Assembly: GCF_027580225.2 (NCBI RefSeq)
Contig: NC_073357.2
Span: forward strand, 44,354,001 to 44,418,000
From: Misgurnus anguillicaudatus
Taxonomy: Eukaryota > Chordata > Actinopteri > Cypriniformes > Cobitidae
Direction of reading: 5' to 3'
DNA length: 64,000 nt
Below, piece by piece: positions 49,050 through 52,722 of the stretch. The notes beneath the pieces are model-generated. The model saw nothing but the letters and a program-made list of their open reading frames with translations. It was not told the origin of the DNA and searched no databases. The position numbers and the translations under genes were made by a program. The stretch's first letter is position 1. Every line of letters starts with the position of its first letter.

Positions 49050-50157
49050 AGTATCAGTTCTATCCTTACGGTGACCTGAAACCGAAGCTTAGACGGATCT
49101 TTACCACTTCTCCACTCTTTGTAGCTGGAGCTGCCCTGATACTCTGTCCACAGTCGCACAATTCACTTAATCTTTATCTTTTACTCCCCGCTGCCCTCTC
49201 TCTCACTTTAAATCCACTCGCTCTCTCATTCCTTGCCTTTCGCCAATCATTTTGCTCTTGTTTTCTCCATATGTTCCTCATTGTTTGCGTTATTTAATGC
49301 TGACTGCACTCGCATACGGCCTCATCCGCATTTACAAACGCACCAGTAAACTGATCAAGAGAAGAACCCATTTCTATGAAGGCATGCTTGGCACGTAGGC
49401 AGATCTGTGAGTTCATTAAAGCTCTAAATGTGTATACCCCATTGTAATTATTCTCCCAGATGAATGACAAATAAGCCTTTACTGATATAACTAGTGCCTT
49501 CGTTAACCCCTAATGAGCTAAAACTGCTGCACACAGAAGCCGCTGGAGCAGCGATGATGCTGAATTTATGACACGCATAGGCAAACAAACAGAAATAATT
49601 CAGTATTTTTTATCATTTCCACTGTTTAAGCTGTTAGATGATAGCAGATCTCCCCCGAGAACGAAAATGTTAGTCGTAAAACTTTTTTTATTAGAAACAC
49701 TAAATCCTACTGGATAGACGCAAAGGGTTATCTTCATCTCTGTAAACATATTAGCGCTTTTTTCATTCCCCGCTCTCCACTTCTGTACCCAGTGGGAGAT
49801 GCGGAGGGGATATGCCAGTGGTTTGGCTCTGATATAAAAGAATGATGATGTCAACAGTGAAAAATTGTTTTGCTTTAACGCCAGTACACACTCTCAATAC
49901 TCTCTCCTCTTTAAACCTGTGGTGAAAGCGTGTGCAGATTACCTATAGCCATGAAGTCTTCTGGCTCCCACGGCTGAAGCTGGGAGACGGGTCCACTGTA
50001 GAGCAGCAAGCCATCTGCCACCTCTGTGATGAACTCCAGTGAGAGGTGGCTTTCGAAGCAAGGCCTTATAGGGGGAAACCAAGCATAGCCGTTGCCATGG
50101 AAACTGTGTTTTGTCTGCTGGCACTCGGGTCCTTCAAACTGAGCTGGGCACTGGCAT
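153..50157 (-). CDS. Type III classical cadherin (DN-/Hz-cadherin-like 'neural-cadherin'), 3' eleven exons, 5' partial
   Basis: Joined in order, the exons are 50157-49943, 34583-34456, 31905-31778, 31371-31248, 27435-27255, 26828-26662, 23127-22863, 19278-19098, 15488-15244, 1984-1830 and 704-153. This gives 2341 bases: one base finishing a codon, 779 residues and TGA. Every junction has AG/GT borders and compatible phase. Domains by visible residue: EGF tail 1-12, laminin-G 1 about 20-190, EGF about 215-256, laminin-G 2 about 260-415, EGF-like modules about 437-515, transmembrane 526-552, cytoplasmic tail 553-779. The tail holds a p120-type juxtamembrane motif (DEEGGGEED) and a beta-catenin-type site ending in EWGPRF. 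The EGF/laminin-G block before a catenin-binding tail is the signature of type III classical cadherins; it separates this gene from FAT and CELSR, whose tails differ. In family members the protein mediates calcium-dependent adhesion at the plasma membrane, coupled to actin through catenins. Upstream exons with the cadherin repeats are outside the window. Confidence 0.93.
705..1829 (-). other. Last coding intron, 1.1 kb
   Basis: The intron is bordered by gtgagt and a cag acceptor. It holds a short duplicated GA-rich tract (about 1199-1241) and a patch at 1520-1700 where the word GTTGTCAT recurs, including a 16-bp palindrome at 1640-1655. No gene was seen. Confidence 0.75.
1830..1984 (-). CDS. 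Cadherin exon: end of transmembrane helix and juxtamembrane (p120-binding-type) region
   Basis: The exon has 155 bases. It starts with TG, which completes a Val codon with the last G of the previous exon, and ends in phase 0 at CAG followed by gtgagt. It encodes [20 protein letters not shown], the end of the membrane helix with its basic stop-transfer residues, then [20 protein letters not shown] and a short acidic end. The [15 protein letters not shown] segment parallels the ENVI-YDDEGGGE segment of vertebrate classical cadherins, the core contact for p120-catenin. Confidence 0.95.
2860..4118. mobile_element. DNA transposon (MITE-like), about 1.26 kb, carrying a nested element
   Basis: The ends are imperfect inverted repeats. 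The left end reads GCACTATTCAGACGGGATTA and the right end, read inwards on the other strand, GTACTATTTGGATGGGATTA; both continue GTTTTA. No transposase was recognised. An internal motif resembling the end (ATGGGATTAGTAC, about 3929) suggests subterminal repeats. No clean target duplication was found. Confidence 0.7.
3243..3844. mobile_element. Nested MITE, about 0.6 kb
   Basis: The left end ATGGTGCTTTTTCGTTGCAT is matched on the opposite strand at the right end by ATGGTGCTTTTACATTGCAT (18 of 20). The element sits wholly inside the 2860-4118 element, so it is the younger insertion. The interior has GGTAC-type subterminal words (for example around 3727-3755) and no recognised coding sequence. 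Confidence 0.7.
6222..6341 (-). repeat. tRNA-derived SINE-like fragment
   Basis: Read on the minus strand from 6341 it shows an A-box-like TATAGCGCAGAGCATTGC, then a B-box-like GTGTTCGAACCC, and then a non-tRNA body (ATACTGATAAAAATG). The same body follows the tRNA-like head at 38130-38285, which supports a dispersed SINE rather than a tRNA gene. Confidence 0.6.
7612..8382. mobile_element. Large fold-back MITE, about 0.77 kb
   Basis: The two halves are near-mirror images. For example AGAGTTAAACATTTGATTTT near 7663 pairs with AAAATCAAATGTTTAACTCT near 8325, and TAGTCCCCT near 7983 pairs with AGGGGACTA near 8010 at the centre. The arms are about 350-370 bp around a short spacer. No coding sequence. 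Confidence 0.75.
8502..8579. repeat. (AT)n microsatellite, about 39 units
   Basis: Uninterrupted AT dinucleotides. Open frames across it translate to alternating Ile-Tyr and are artefacts. Confidence 0.97.
8611..9431 (-). mobile_element. TTAA-flanked MITE 'family A', minus orientation, interrupted by a second MITE
   Basis: TTAA lies at 8607-8610 and 9432-9435. The segment 9090-9431 is the reverse complement of the elements at 43312-43707 and 50770-51191; shared words include TTACTGGGTTGATCTTTGTC and the region around 9215-9270. The missing left piece GGAGACATTTCACAATACTT is found at 8612-8631, on the far side of the 8646-9069 insertion. Confidence 0.75.
8646..9069. mobile_element. TTAA-flanked MITE 'family B' nested in family A
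   Basis: TTAA is present at 8642-8645 and 9070-9073. The ends are inverted copies: ACTTTAAAATGACAATTCTG at the left, and the same word on the other strand near 9060. The whole interior matches the copy at 51536-52722 (for example GAAGATATTTTGAAAAAT and ATATGATGGAATTTAATGGG). No coding sequence. Confidence 0.8.
11530..12440. repeat. Degenerate minisatellite with core GCTAGCATGATTTAACATGAA
   Basis: There are many tandem variants of a roughly 20-24 bp unit built from AGCTAGCATGATT and (A)ACATGAAG words, densest at 12030-12420. Related words (GCTAACATAATTT, AAGCTAACA) begin near 11550. The array is split by a MITE at 11707-12024 and is bordered by a related MITE at 12414. Confidence 0.85.
11707..12024. 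mobile_element. Fold-back MITE 'family D', copy 1, inside the minisatellite
   Basis: Inverted arms of roughly 90 bp begin AGGGTGGCCATTCGTGCC and end GGCACGAATGGCCACCCT. The arms are GC-rich and CpG-bearing (GCCGGACACGTCCCG, CGCATACGTCATC), unlike the AT-rich surroundings. The flanking dinucleotide is TA on both sides. Confidence 0.85.
12414..12685. mobile_element. Fold-back MITE 'family D', copy 2 (diverged)
   Basis: Starts AGGGTGACCATACGTGCCAT and ends ATGGCACATCACCCT, with internal arms TTCCGGAAGTCGTATTTG / AAATACGACTTCCGGAAG. It is shorter and more diverged than copy 1, and again has TA on both flanks. Confidence 0.8.
15244..15488 (-). CDS. Cadherin exon: membrane-proximal EGF-like module and start of transmembrane helix
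   Basis: The exon has 245 bases. It begins with G completing an Arg codon (acceptor ...aatcctag) and ends CTACTAG followed by gtaact. It encodes [11 protein letters not shown], then an EGF-like module with the cysteine pattern [11 protein letters not shown]...[12 protein letters not shown], a short acidic stalk (YHDDVG) and the hydrophobic [17 protein letters not shown], the first two-thirds of the membrane helix. The helix is therefore split by a 13.3 kb intron. Confidence 0.95.
15602..16115. mobile_element. Fold-back MITE related to family B, left end truncated
   Basis: Arms of about 160 bp: CCCTCCATTGAAAATCTATG at 15603 pairs with CATAGGTTTTCAATGGAGGG near 15960-15980. Both arms contain the TACGGTATACTGTC / GACAGTATACCGTAC pair. 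The right part ends GGGTGAACTATCCCTTTAA, the terminus also seen at 52722. No equivalent left terminus is found. Confidence 0.75.
16118..16354. mobile_element. TTAA-flanked MITE 'family C', copy 1
   Basis: Perfect inverted ends AAGGCGGAGTCCACGATGTT / AACATCGTGGACTCCGCCTT, flanked by TTAA at 16114-16117 and 16355-16358. A second copy lies at 32075-33377. No coding sequence. The left TTAA is shared with the end of the preceding fold-back element. Confidence 0.85.
17974..18471. mobile_element. Fold-back repeat, about 0.5 kb
   Basis: TATAGAGACAGAGCG at 17974 pairs with GCTCTGTCTCTATAG near 18458-18472. GAAAACCACGCCCACC pairs with GGTGGGCGCGGTTTTC, and GTGTGACAGGGTGTACAGCT pairs imperfectly with the stretch near 18301-18320. 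It may be part of a larger element spanning roughly 17760-19055. Confidence 0.65.
18472..18780. repeat. Inverted and direct repeats around AATTGGGAAACGCCTC
   Basis: CCCAATTTTGGG near 18499 pairs with CCCCAAAATTGGG near 18729. The word AAAATTGGGAAACGCCTC recurs directly near 18604 and 18732, each time followed by a T-rich segment and GCAGAGACC. Probably the right part of the same composite transposon. Confidence 0.6.
19098..19278 (-). CDS. Cadherin exon: end of laminin-G 2 and start of the following EGF-like modules
   Basis: The exon has 181 bases with acceptor ...ttggcacag and donor TGCAG followed by gtac. It starts with GC completing a Gly codon. It encodes [17 protein letters not shown], the conserved terminal strand of laminin-G domains (G-C-hydrophobic-R-hydrophobic-NG pattern), then a Ser/Val-rich linker and [20 protein letters not shown], the cysteine-rich opening of the next EGF-like module. 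Confidence 0.94.
20347..21987. mobile_element. MITE with TATAGACCCCTTAA ends, hosting a nested hAT element
   Basis: The left end TATAGACCCCTTAA and right end TTAAGGGGTCTATA are exact inverses. GCTGGAGGCAA near 20389 pairs with TTGCCTCCAGC near 21888. No coding sequence was recognised in the host portion. Confidence 0.75.
20658..21474. mobile_element. Non-autonomous hAT-type element with 8-bp target duplication
   Basis: Ends are CAGTGCTGGGCAAGCTACTT and AAGCTACTGCCCGGCACTG, flanked by an exact 8-bp direct repeat TGTACTGG at 20650-20657 and 21475-21482. The subterminal zones are rich in AAGCTA/TAGCTT words. The interior holds another fragment from about 21008 (CAGGGGTCTCCAACGTGG) that looks like the end of a second hAT element without a visible partner end. 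Confidence 0.85.
22863..23127 (-). CDS. Cadherin exon: core of laminin-G 2
   Basis: The exon has 265 bases and starts in phase 0 (acceptor with a run of seven T then ag). It encodes [19 protein letters not shown], then [33 protein letters not shown] and [18 protein letters not shown]. The 'DG.WH.V...R..NELTLRLD' and 'VMLGN' strands are typical laminin-G elements. The donor is CAAG followed by gtgagg. Confidence 0.95.
24740..24935. repeat. TTTCGAA-rich repetitive patch
   Basis: The words TTTCGAA and GTGTTTCGAATCAC recur at least five times in under 200 bp, with TCGACAC/GTGTCGA inversions near 24895-24912. Probably a subterminal region of a decayed DNA transposon. No paired ends identified. 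Confidence 0.5.
25113..25409. mobile_element. Fold-back MITE built from CCAGC/GCTGG words
   Basis: The left end ACTGAAAAATCCAGCTAA mirrors the right end TTAGCTGGATTTTTCAGT. The interior is dominated by AGCTGGTTTTAGCTGGTTTT on the left and its complement on the right. Confidence 0.85.
26662..26828 (-). CDS. Cadherin exon: first half of laminin-G 2
   Basis: The exon has 167 bases. It starts with AA, which completes a Glu codon after CEK, and ends in phase 0 at AAATTGGAG followed by gttagt. It encodes [18 protein letters not shown], then [20 protein letters not shown] and EQNEYVKLE. The order follows type III cadherins, where the second laminin-G domain follows immediately after the internal EGF. 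Confidence 0.93.
26829..27254 (-). other. Short intron, 426 bp
   Basis: Between donor gtaatt and acceptor gtttgctag. No repeat or RNA gene seen. Confidence 0.8.
27255..27435 (-). CDS. Cadherin exon: end of laminin-G 1 and internal EGF domain
   Basis: The exon has 181 bases with a CT-rich acceptor (ctctcag). It starts in phase 0 with [17 protein letters not shown], which follows directly on [11 protein letters not shown] of the previous exon. A full EGF follows with cysteines in [14 protein letters not shown]...[14 protein letters not shown] spacing and the consensus GYTG. The donor is AAAAGG followed by gtaatt. Confidence 0.95.
27988..29191 (+). mobile_element. Tc1-type transposon, 1.2 kb, inactive
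   Basis: Ends are CACTCACCTAAAGGATTATT and AATAATCCTTTAGGTGAGTG (exact 20-bp inverse). TA follows the right end; on the left the nearest TA is two bases away, suggesting mutation. The interior encodes a broken Tc1 transposase on the plus strand. Confidence 0.9.
28138..29173 (+). pseudogene. Tc1-family transposase, decayed
   Basis: The start region (about 28178-28275) still reads as the DNA-binding helix-turn-helix ([29 protein letters not shown]) but is out of frame with the start and interrupted. The C-terminal catalytic part is open from 28676 to 29173: [14 protein letters not shown] (second catalytic Asp in QQDNAPCH) and [15 protein letters not shown] (third acidic residue, Glu of NPIEHLW). 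Family members are DD34E cut-and-paste transposases. Frameshifts make an active product implausible. Confidence 0.88.
31248..31371 (-). CDS. Cadherin exon: laminin-G 1, C-terminal strands
   Basis: The exon has 124 bases with acceptor tgtgctttcag. It opens with G completing a Lys codon, then [20 protein letters not shown] and [14 protein letters not shown], the 'L.LGG' and 'F.GCIRN' hallmarks of a laminin-G domain. The donor is AGCAAG followed by gtgggg, in phase 0. Confidence 0.94.
31372..31777 (-). other. Short intron, 406 bp
   Basis: Donor gtaaaa, acceptor tgctttcag. Nothing else seen. Confidence 0.8.
31778..31905 (-). CDS. Cadherin exon: laminin-G 1, middle
   Basis: The exon has 128 bases and lies between cag/GAG and GACAA/gtaaaa. 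It encodes [19 protein letters not shown], then [17 protein letters not shown] and VTPNMD. Phase 0 at the start joins exactly to RSNSK of the preceding exon, giving the '[14 protein letters not shown]' strand known from DN-cadherin laminin-G 1. No long open frame surrounds it, so it is recognisable only by splice logic and family resemblance. Confidence 0.92.
32075..33377 (-). mobile_element. TTAA-flanked MITE 'family C', copy 2, split by a hAT insertion
   Basis: The ends AAGGTGGAGTGCACGAT and ATTGTGCACTCCGCCTT match copy 1 at 16118-16354, with TTAA at both flanks (32071-32074 and 33378-33381). Interior words of copy 1 appear inverted here (CCAAAACACACTTGTAGC left of the insertion; GCCAATCAGC and GGTCTATCAA right of it). 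It is therefore a minus-orientation copy of about 235 bp expanded by the 1068-bp insertion. Confidence 0.85.
32148..33215. mobile_element. Non-autonomous hAT-type element, 1068 bp, with 8-bp target duplication
   Basis: Starts TAGGGATGTTAAC and ends GACATCCCTA. The 8-bp direct repeat CTTGTAGC lies at 32140-32147 and 33216-33223. Removing the insert plus one repeat restores the family C MITE sequence ACTTGTAGCCAATCAG. No intact transposase frame was seen. Confidence 0.88.
34456..34583 (-). CDS. Cadherin exon: laminin-G 1, first-middle part
   Basis: The exon has 128 bases with acceptor cttcatttag and donor AGCAAA followed by gtaagt. It starts with AA completing Glu, then [42 protein letters not shown]. 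'L.LQL....VAD..WH.LDV' is the laminin-G strand pattern. A longer open reading frame in another frame across the same bases is a shadow. Confidence 0.93.
35030..35225. repeat. Dispersed repeat shared with 62985-63140 (inverted)
   Basis: AAAGAACCAATCATCAATCG followed by ATAAAAACTGACGATTCT is matched on the opposite strand near 63000-63055 by AAAGAACCAATCAACAATCG and ATAAAGACTGATGATTCT. The flanks GCATTGCT and TACAGAG also match. Family unknown. Confidence 0.6.
36007..37536 (-). mobile_element. Tc1-type transposon with long IR/DR ends, about 1.5 kb, inactive
   Basis: The terminal inverted repeats are about 215 bp. The left begins CAGTCGTATGCAAAAGTTTT after a TA, and the right ends AAACTTTTGCATACG followed by a degraded tip. 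An inner repeat of the end motif (CATAAATTTGGGCACCC, near 36205-36222 and inverted near 37336-37353) gives the outer/inner direct-repeat layout of Tc1 elements such as Sleeping Beauty. Confidence 0.88.
36237..37222 (-). pseudogene. Tc1-family transposase, decayed, minus strand
   Basis: ATG at 37222-37220 begins [20 protein letters not shown], a paired-like DNA-binding start, interrupted within about 35 residues. A later open piece (36791-36471) has [20 protein letters not shown] and [16 protein letters not shown] with the catalytic Asp. The C-terminus [19 protein letters not shown] ends in TGA at 36239-36237. Several frame changes separate the pieces. Confidence 0.85.
37748..37905 (-). repeat. 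tRNA-derived SINE-like fragment
   Basis: The minus strand from about 37903 reads GCCTAGTGGTTAGAGAGTC, a tRNA A-box region, then a degraded second box, and a body containing GTACCCTTGAGCAACGCACC. The same head type occurs at 55568-55703. Confidence 0.65.
38130..38285 (-). repeat. tRNA-derived SINE, near-complete
   Basis: From 38283 downwards the minus strand has CTCTACTGGTAGAGCGTTGC (A box) and ATGGGTTTGATCCCAGTG (B box). The body TACTGATAAAATACACCTTG and an AAATGTAAATGTGG tail follow. A tRNA gene would end after the B-box arm, so this is a SINE. Pol III promoter boxes are still recognisable. Confidence 0.75.
38735..38930. mobile_element. Small fold-back MITE with GTGACCCTGCC ends, 196 bp
   Basis: Left GTGACCCTGCCTGTGAAA and right TTTTCACAGGCAGGGTCAC, flanked on both sides by ATAT. 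The end motif GTGACCCTG is shared with the elements at 47262-48821 and 50617-51400. Confidence 0.85.
40398..41928 (+). mobile_element. Tc1-type transposon with about 210-bp IR/DR ends, TA duplication
   Basis: Starts CATATAGTGGGGAAAATAAG and ends inversely CTTATTTTCCCCGCTATATG, with TA on both sides (40396-40397 and 41929-41930). The inverted repeats run about 210 bp each. An internal copy of the end motif (GGGAATAAGTATTGAACACA near 40583 and inverted near 41735) gives an outer and inner direct repeat at each end. The element is 1531 bp, close to a full-length Tc1 element. Confidence 0.93.
40753..41728 (+). pseudogene. Tc1-family transposase, decayed but nearly complete
   Basis: Three plus-strand pieces cover the protein. 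The N-terminal piece has [20 protein letters not shown] and [20 protein letters not shown] (helix-turn-helix), ending in a premature stop near 40956. The middle has [20 protein letters not shown] (first catalytic Asp in SDES), ending in a stop at 41248. The C-terminal piece has [14 protein letters not shown] and [18 protein letters not shown], where the usual catalytic Glu is retained in IEN. At least two disabling changes are present. Confidence 0.9.
42131..42171. other. Short perfect-stem hairpin
   Basis: CTTCTGCTTAAA and TTTAAGCAGAAG form a 12-bp perfect stem around a roughly 17-base loop. It lies in an otherwise non-repetitive stretch. Too short to call an RNA gene. Confidence 0.5.
43312..43707 (+). 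mobile_element. MITE 'family A', plus orientation
   Basis: Begins GGGGGACATATCACATATC and ends AAAATGTCCCC followed by TTTAA. The interior matches 50770-51191 nearly throughout (GATCAACCCAGTAACTTAGT; GATGTCAGAAGGGGATAAT; ATCTGCACTATCCAACCA). The right flank is TTAA; the left flank is degraded. Confidence 0.8.
44387..46002. mobile_element. Non-autonomous hAT-type element, 1.6 kb, with exact 8-bp target duplication
   Basis: Ends are CAGGGACGTGCACAGACAT and ATGTCTATGTGTGCACGTGCCTG-like (inverse). The exact 8-bp direct repeat GTATTTCA lies at 44379-44386 and 46003-46010. Subterminal GGGCAGGGGCTCAAG near 44414 mirrors GCAGGTGCTCAAGCCCC near 45959. No transposase frame recognised. Confidence 0.9.
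47262..48821. mobile_element. MITE 'GTGACCCTGGACC' family, copy 1, with a nested TTAA element
   Basis: Left GTGACCCTGGACCACAAAAC, right inverse TTTTGTGGTCCAGGGTCAC. The body words AAGGGTCAATTTTACG, ATGTATGGTTTGTTAGGACA and TTTTGACCCTTGCAATGTAT are shared with copy 2 at 50617-51400. The copy is interrupted at its TTTAAA site (47457-47462). Confidence 0.85.
47462..48587. mobile_element. TTAA-flanked element nested in the GTGACCCTGGACC MITE, 1.1 kb
   Basis: AGAGCCAGTAAGACGC at the left and GTGTGGCTCT at the right form short inverted ends (AGAGCCA/TGGCTCT), flanked by TTAA on both sides (47458-47461 and 48588-48591). The interior holds an internal near-duplication (CATTCAACATTAATCCAAGC near 47770 and CATTCATCATTAGTCCAAG near 47967; AAGTATGTAAGCTAACC in both). 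No transposase recognised. Confidence 0.75.
49943..50157 (-). CDS. Cadherin exon: end of first EGF domain and start of laminin-G 1 (most 5' exon seen)
   Basis: The exon has 215 bases with acceptor tgcatccatag and donor GCTATAG followed by gtaatc. After one base completing an upstream codon it encodes [19 protein letters not shown], an EGF end. Then come [36 protein letters not shown] and [10 protein letters not shown], the opening of laminin-G 1. The '[29 protein letters not shown]' order is characteristic of DN-/Hz-type cadherins. The preceding exon must lie beyond 64000 or be unrecognised. Confidence 0.94.
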
Positions 50158-50616
50158 CTATGGATGCACACACAGGAAATCAAAAGCTCATAAAGGATAT
50201 GAGATTTAGGACACATTGTACAGAACTGACCTAGACTATAGAAGTCCCAATAGTGCAAAACAAGACAAGGATTGGCCATATGCTGTAGATGGACACAGTG
50301 ATCTCAAAAAAGTCTAAATAAAAAATGCACTTGCTTTAATAACATTGATACACGCATGCTTATTATATTATGGTGAGAATTTGACTTCACTCTCTAAGTA
50401 TAATTACTACATCACACCCCTAAACCAAACAGTCTCAAGCATGTTTTTCCATTTTTAGACTTTCTTACACTTTAATTTAGACTGCACTATTTTTTTTATC
50501 ATGGGTAACCATCGTCTATTATACCGAATGACATTTATACTTATCATTCATATTATTAAAGTCACTTGAACCATCCACACTTTGGGTGATAAACAGACTC
50601 ACCAAGTAACACAAAT

Positions 50617-51400
50617 GTGACCCAGGCCACAAAACCAAGGGTCAATTTTGACCTTGGCTTTCCATTGATGTATGGTTTGTTAGGACAGCATTTGTTCAAG
50701 ATACAACTATTTGAAAATCTGGAATCTGAGGGTGCAAAAAAATCTAAATATTAAGAAAATCACCTTTAACGGGGACATACCACATGAACATATGACTTTT
50801 TCCATGTTTAAGTGCTATAAGTACTTTTATCAACCTAGAAAATGTGAATAAGATCAACCCAGTAACTTAGTTTTGGTAAACCATTCTCCACAAGCATGTG
50901 AAAAAATAGGTCAATGAAATTTGCACCCCTGGTGATGTCAGAAGGGGATAATACCGCCCATTAATCTGCACTATCCAACCATGCCACTGTCATTTAGTAC
51001 AGAAATGAGCTCATTTGCATTTAAAAGGACACACCCAAAAACGGCACATTTTTGCACACACCTACAAAGTGACAACTTTAACTTGCTATAATAAAATAAA
51101 TATATGATATTTTGAGCTAAAACTTCACATGTACTCCTGGGACACCAAAGATTTATTTGACATCTTAAAAAAGTCTTGTGAAATGTCCCTTTTAAAGTGG
51201 TCTAAATGAAGTCATTAGCAAAACATAAAACTAATGATAAATAAAAATTGTATATATTTAAAGTAGAAAATGTATAAAATAGCCTCATCCTTATGATTTT
51301 TGGCATAAAAATCAATCCTTTTGACCCATACAATGTATTGTTGTTTATTGCTCCAAAGATACACGTGTTACTTCTAACTGGTTTTGTGGTCCAAGGTCAC
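50617..51400. mobile_element. MITE 'GTGACCCTGGACC' family, copy 2, with nested family A MITE
   Basis: Left GTGACCCAGGCCACAAAACC and right inverse GGTTTTGTGGTCCAAGGTCAC. Apart from its insertion it is collinear with copy 1. The interruption is at the same CCTTTAA position as in copy 1. Confidence 0.85.
50770..51191 (+). mobile_element. TTAA-flanked MITE 'family A', nested
   Basis: TTAA lies at 50766-50769 and 51192-51195. Starts CGGGGACATACCACATGAAC and ends TCTTGTGAAATGTCCCTT. Near-full match to 43312-43707. No coding sequence. Confidence 0.88.
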
Positions 51401-51535
51401 AAATATTATACAATTTCATTTAAATATTAAATCAAATATATCACCCACAAAATCAATTAATAAAACTTCATTACAAATACAGTATAGCTATTGTATAGTA
51501 GCATTTCAAACCATTTAAAACATTTCAGTTTTTAA

Positions 51536-52722
51536 AGGAATAATTAACTTGAATTCGGTTGAATTTCAGATGAATTTATTTTTTCTGATGAAAACAAAAG
51601 AAGATATTTTGAAAAATGATGGTAAACACACAGCAGATAGTGACCATAGACCATCCATAGTAGGAATAAAAAATATGATGGAATTTAATGGGTACTGTCA
51701 ACTGTGTGCTTACCATCAAAATATTTTCTTCATCATTTATCACAATACTTCCAAAATATTATATAATATAATATCATTTTTTTTCCTACTATGGAGGTCA
51801 ATGGTCATTAGCCTCTTTCACACAGTAATTCTGGTAAATTACCATGAATTTACCAGAATGAATTTACCAGAAAATACAAAAATGTGCTGTTCACACACGC
51901 AGTGGCGTTCCGTTATTTTACCAGTAAGACATCATTCACACATCAGTATCAAAATACCGGTAAATTCGTTGAGAAAGCGGAAGTACCTGTAGCACGCGGT
52001 GAGCTCAGTGTTGTAGGCTATTTGTAAACAATCCACGTCGTTCATATCCACGGTCCGTATTTTGTTGTTTTCACGTCTGTGGTAAACAGTCGCGAAGTTG
52101 CTCATGACCAAACAACATTGCTGAGACGACGTCAAACCAAAAATGCGTTTTTAACAACAGTACTGTTTGCACTTTAGGCTTCACAGAGGGCGTGCTAAGG
52201 ACATCGGCAATTCGGCGGTAAGCTGTTTTAAACAACTTTGGTGAAGAAATGTGGACGTAAACTTCAGGTGTGCTCAACTTTCAAGCAGCATGTGTGTGGA
52301 AACGTTAGTAAACAGTGCGGGGGTAAACGCGTCATCTGTATTAAAACGCTATGATTGGCCCGAAGCTGTCAGCACGGTCTGACGTCGTCCGTTCTAAATG
52401 CCGGTAATCCTATAATTTTCGTTCACACACAGCGCTTACCGGTAAATTACTGGTAATCTTACAACCTGTCTTACTGGTAAATTGGGAGCACTGATTACCC
52501 GGAAAGGTTCTGTTCACACATGATCTGTTAACTGCAATTTACCAGTAAATTACCAGTAAAGACTGTATGTGTGAAAGGGACTAATGTCTGCTGTGTGTTT
52601 ACCATTATTTCTCAAAATATCTTCTTTTATGTTCATCAGAATAAAGAAATTCATACAGGTTTAAAACAACATGAGGATGAGTAAATGATGACAGAATTTT
52701 CATTTTGAAGTGAACTATCCCT
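51536..52722. mobile_element. TTAA-flanked MITE 'family B', copy 2, with nested insertion
   Basis: TTAA at 51532-51535 and 52723-52726. Flanking parts match 8646-9069 (CTGATGAAAACAAAAGAAGA; ATATGATGGAATTTAATGGG; TCTCAAAATATCTTCTTTT). The right end is AGTGAACTATCCC before TTAA. Confidence 0.85.
51811..52581. mobile_element. Nested DNA transposon with TTTCACACA ends and many ACCGGTAAATT repeats
   Basis: Left GCCTCTTTCACACAG, right inverse TGTGTGAAAGGGAC. Both ends lie in a TTA/TAA context. Within 150 bp of each end the words TACC(A/G)GTAAATT and AATTTACC(A/G)GTA recur in both orientations. The central part is GC-richer. No transposase frame. Confidence 0.8.

Larger units (their letters stand above)
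34584..49942 (-). other. 15.4 kb intron, transposon-rich
   Basis: Unassigned stretches: 34584-36006 (one dispersed repeat at 35030-35225), 37906-38129, 38931-40395, 41931-43311 (with a hairpin at 42131-42171), 46011-47261 and 48822-49942 (with a CT tract near 49017-49048). No exon is needed here because the flanking exons join in phase. Confidence 0.75.

Noticed and set aside
51549..51992. 147-codon plus-strand open frame
   Set aside because: Spans the family B MITE and a nested insertion border, so it cannot be an old gene.
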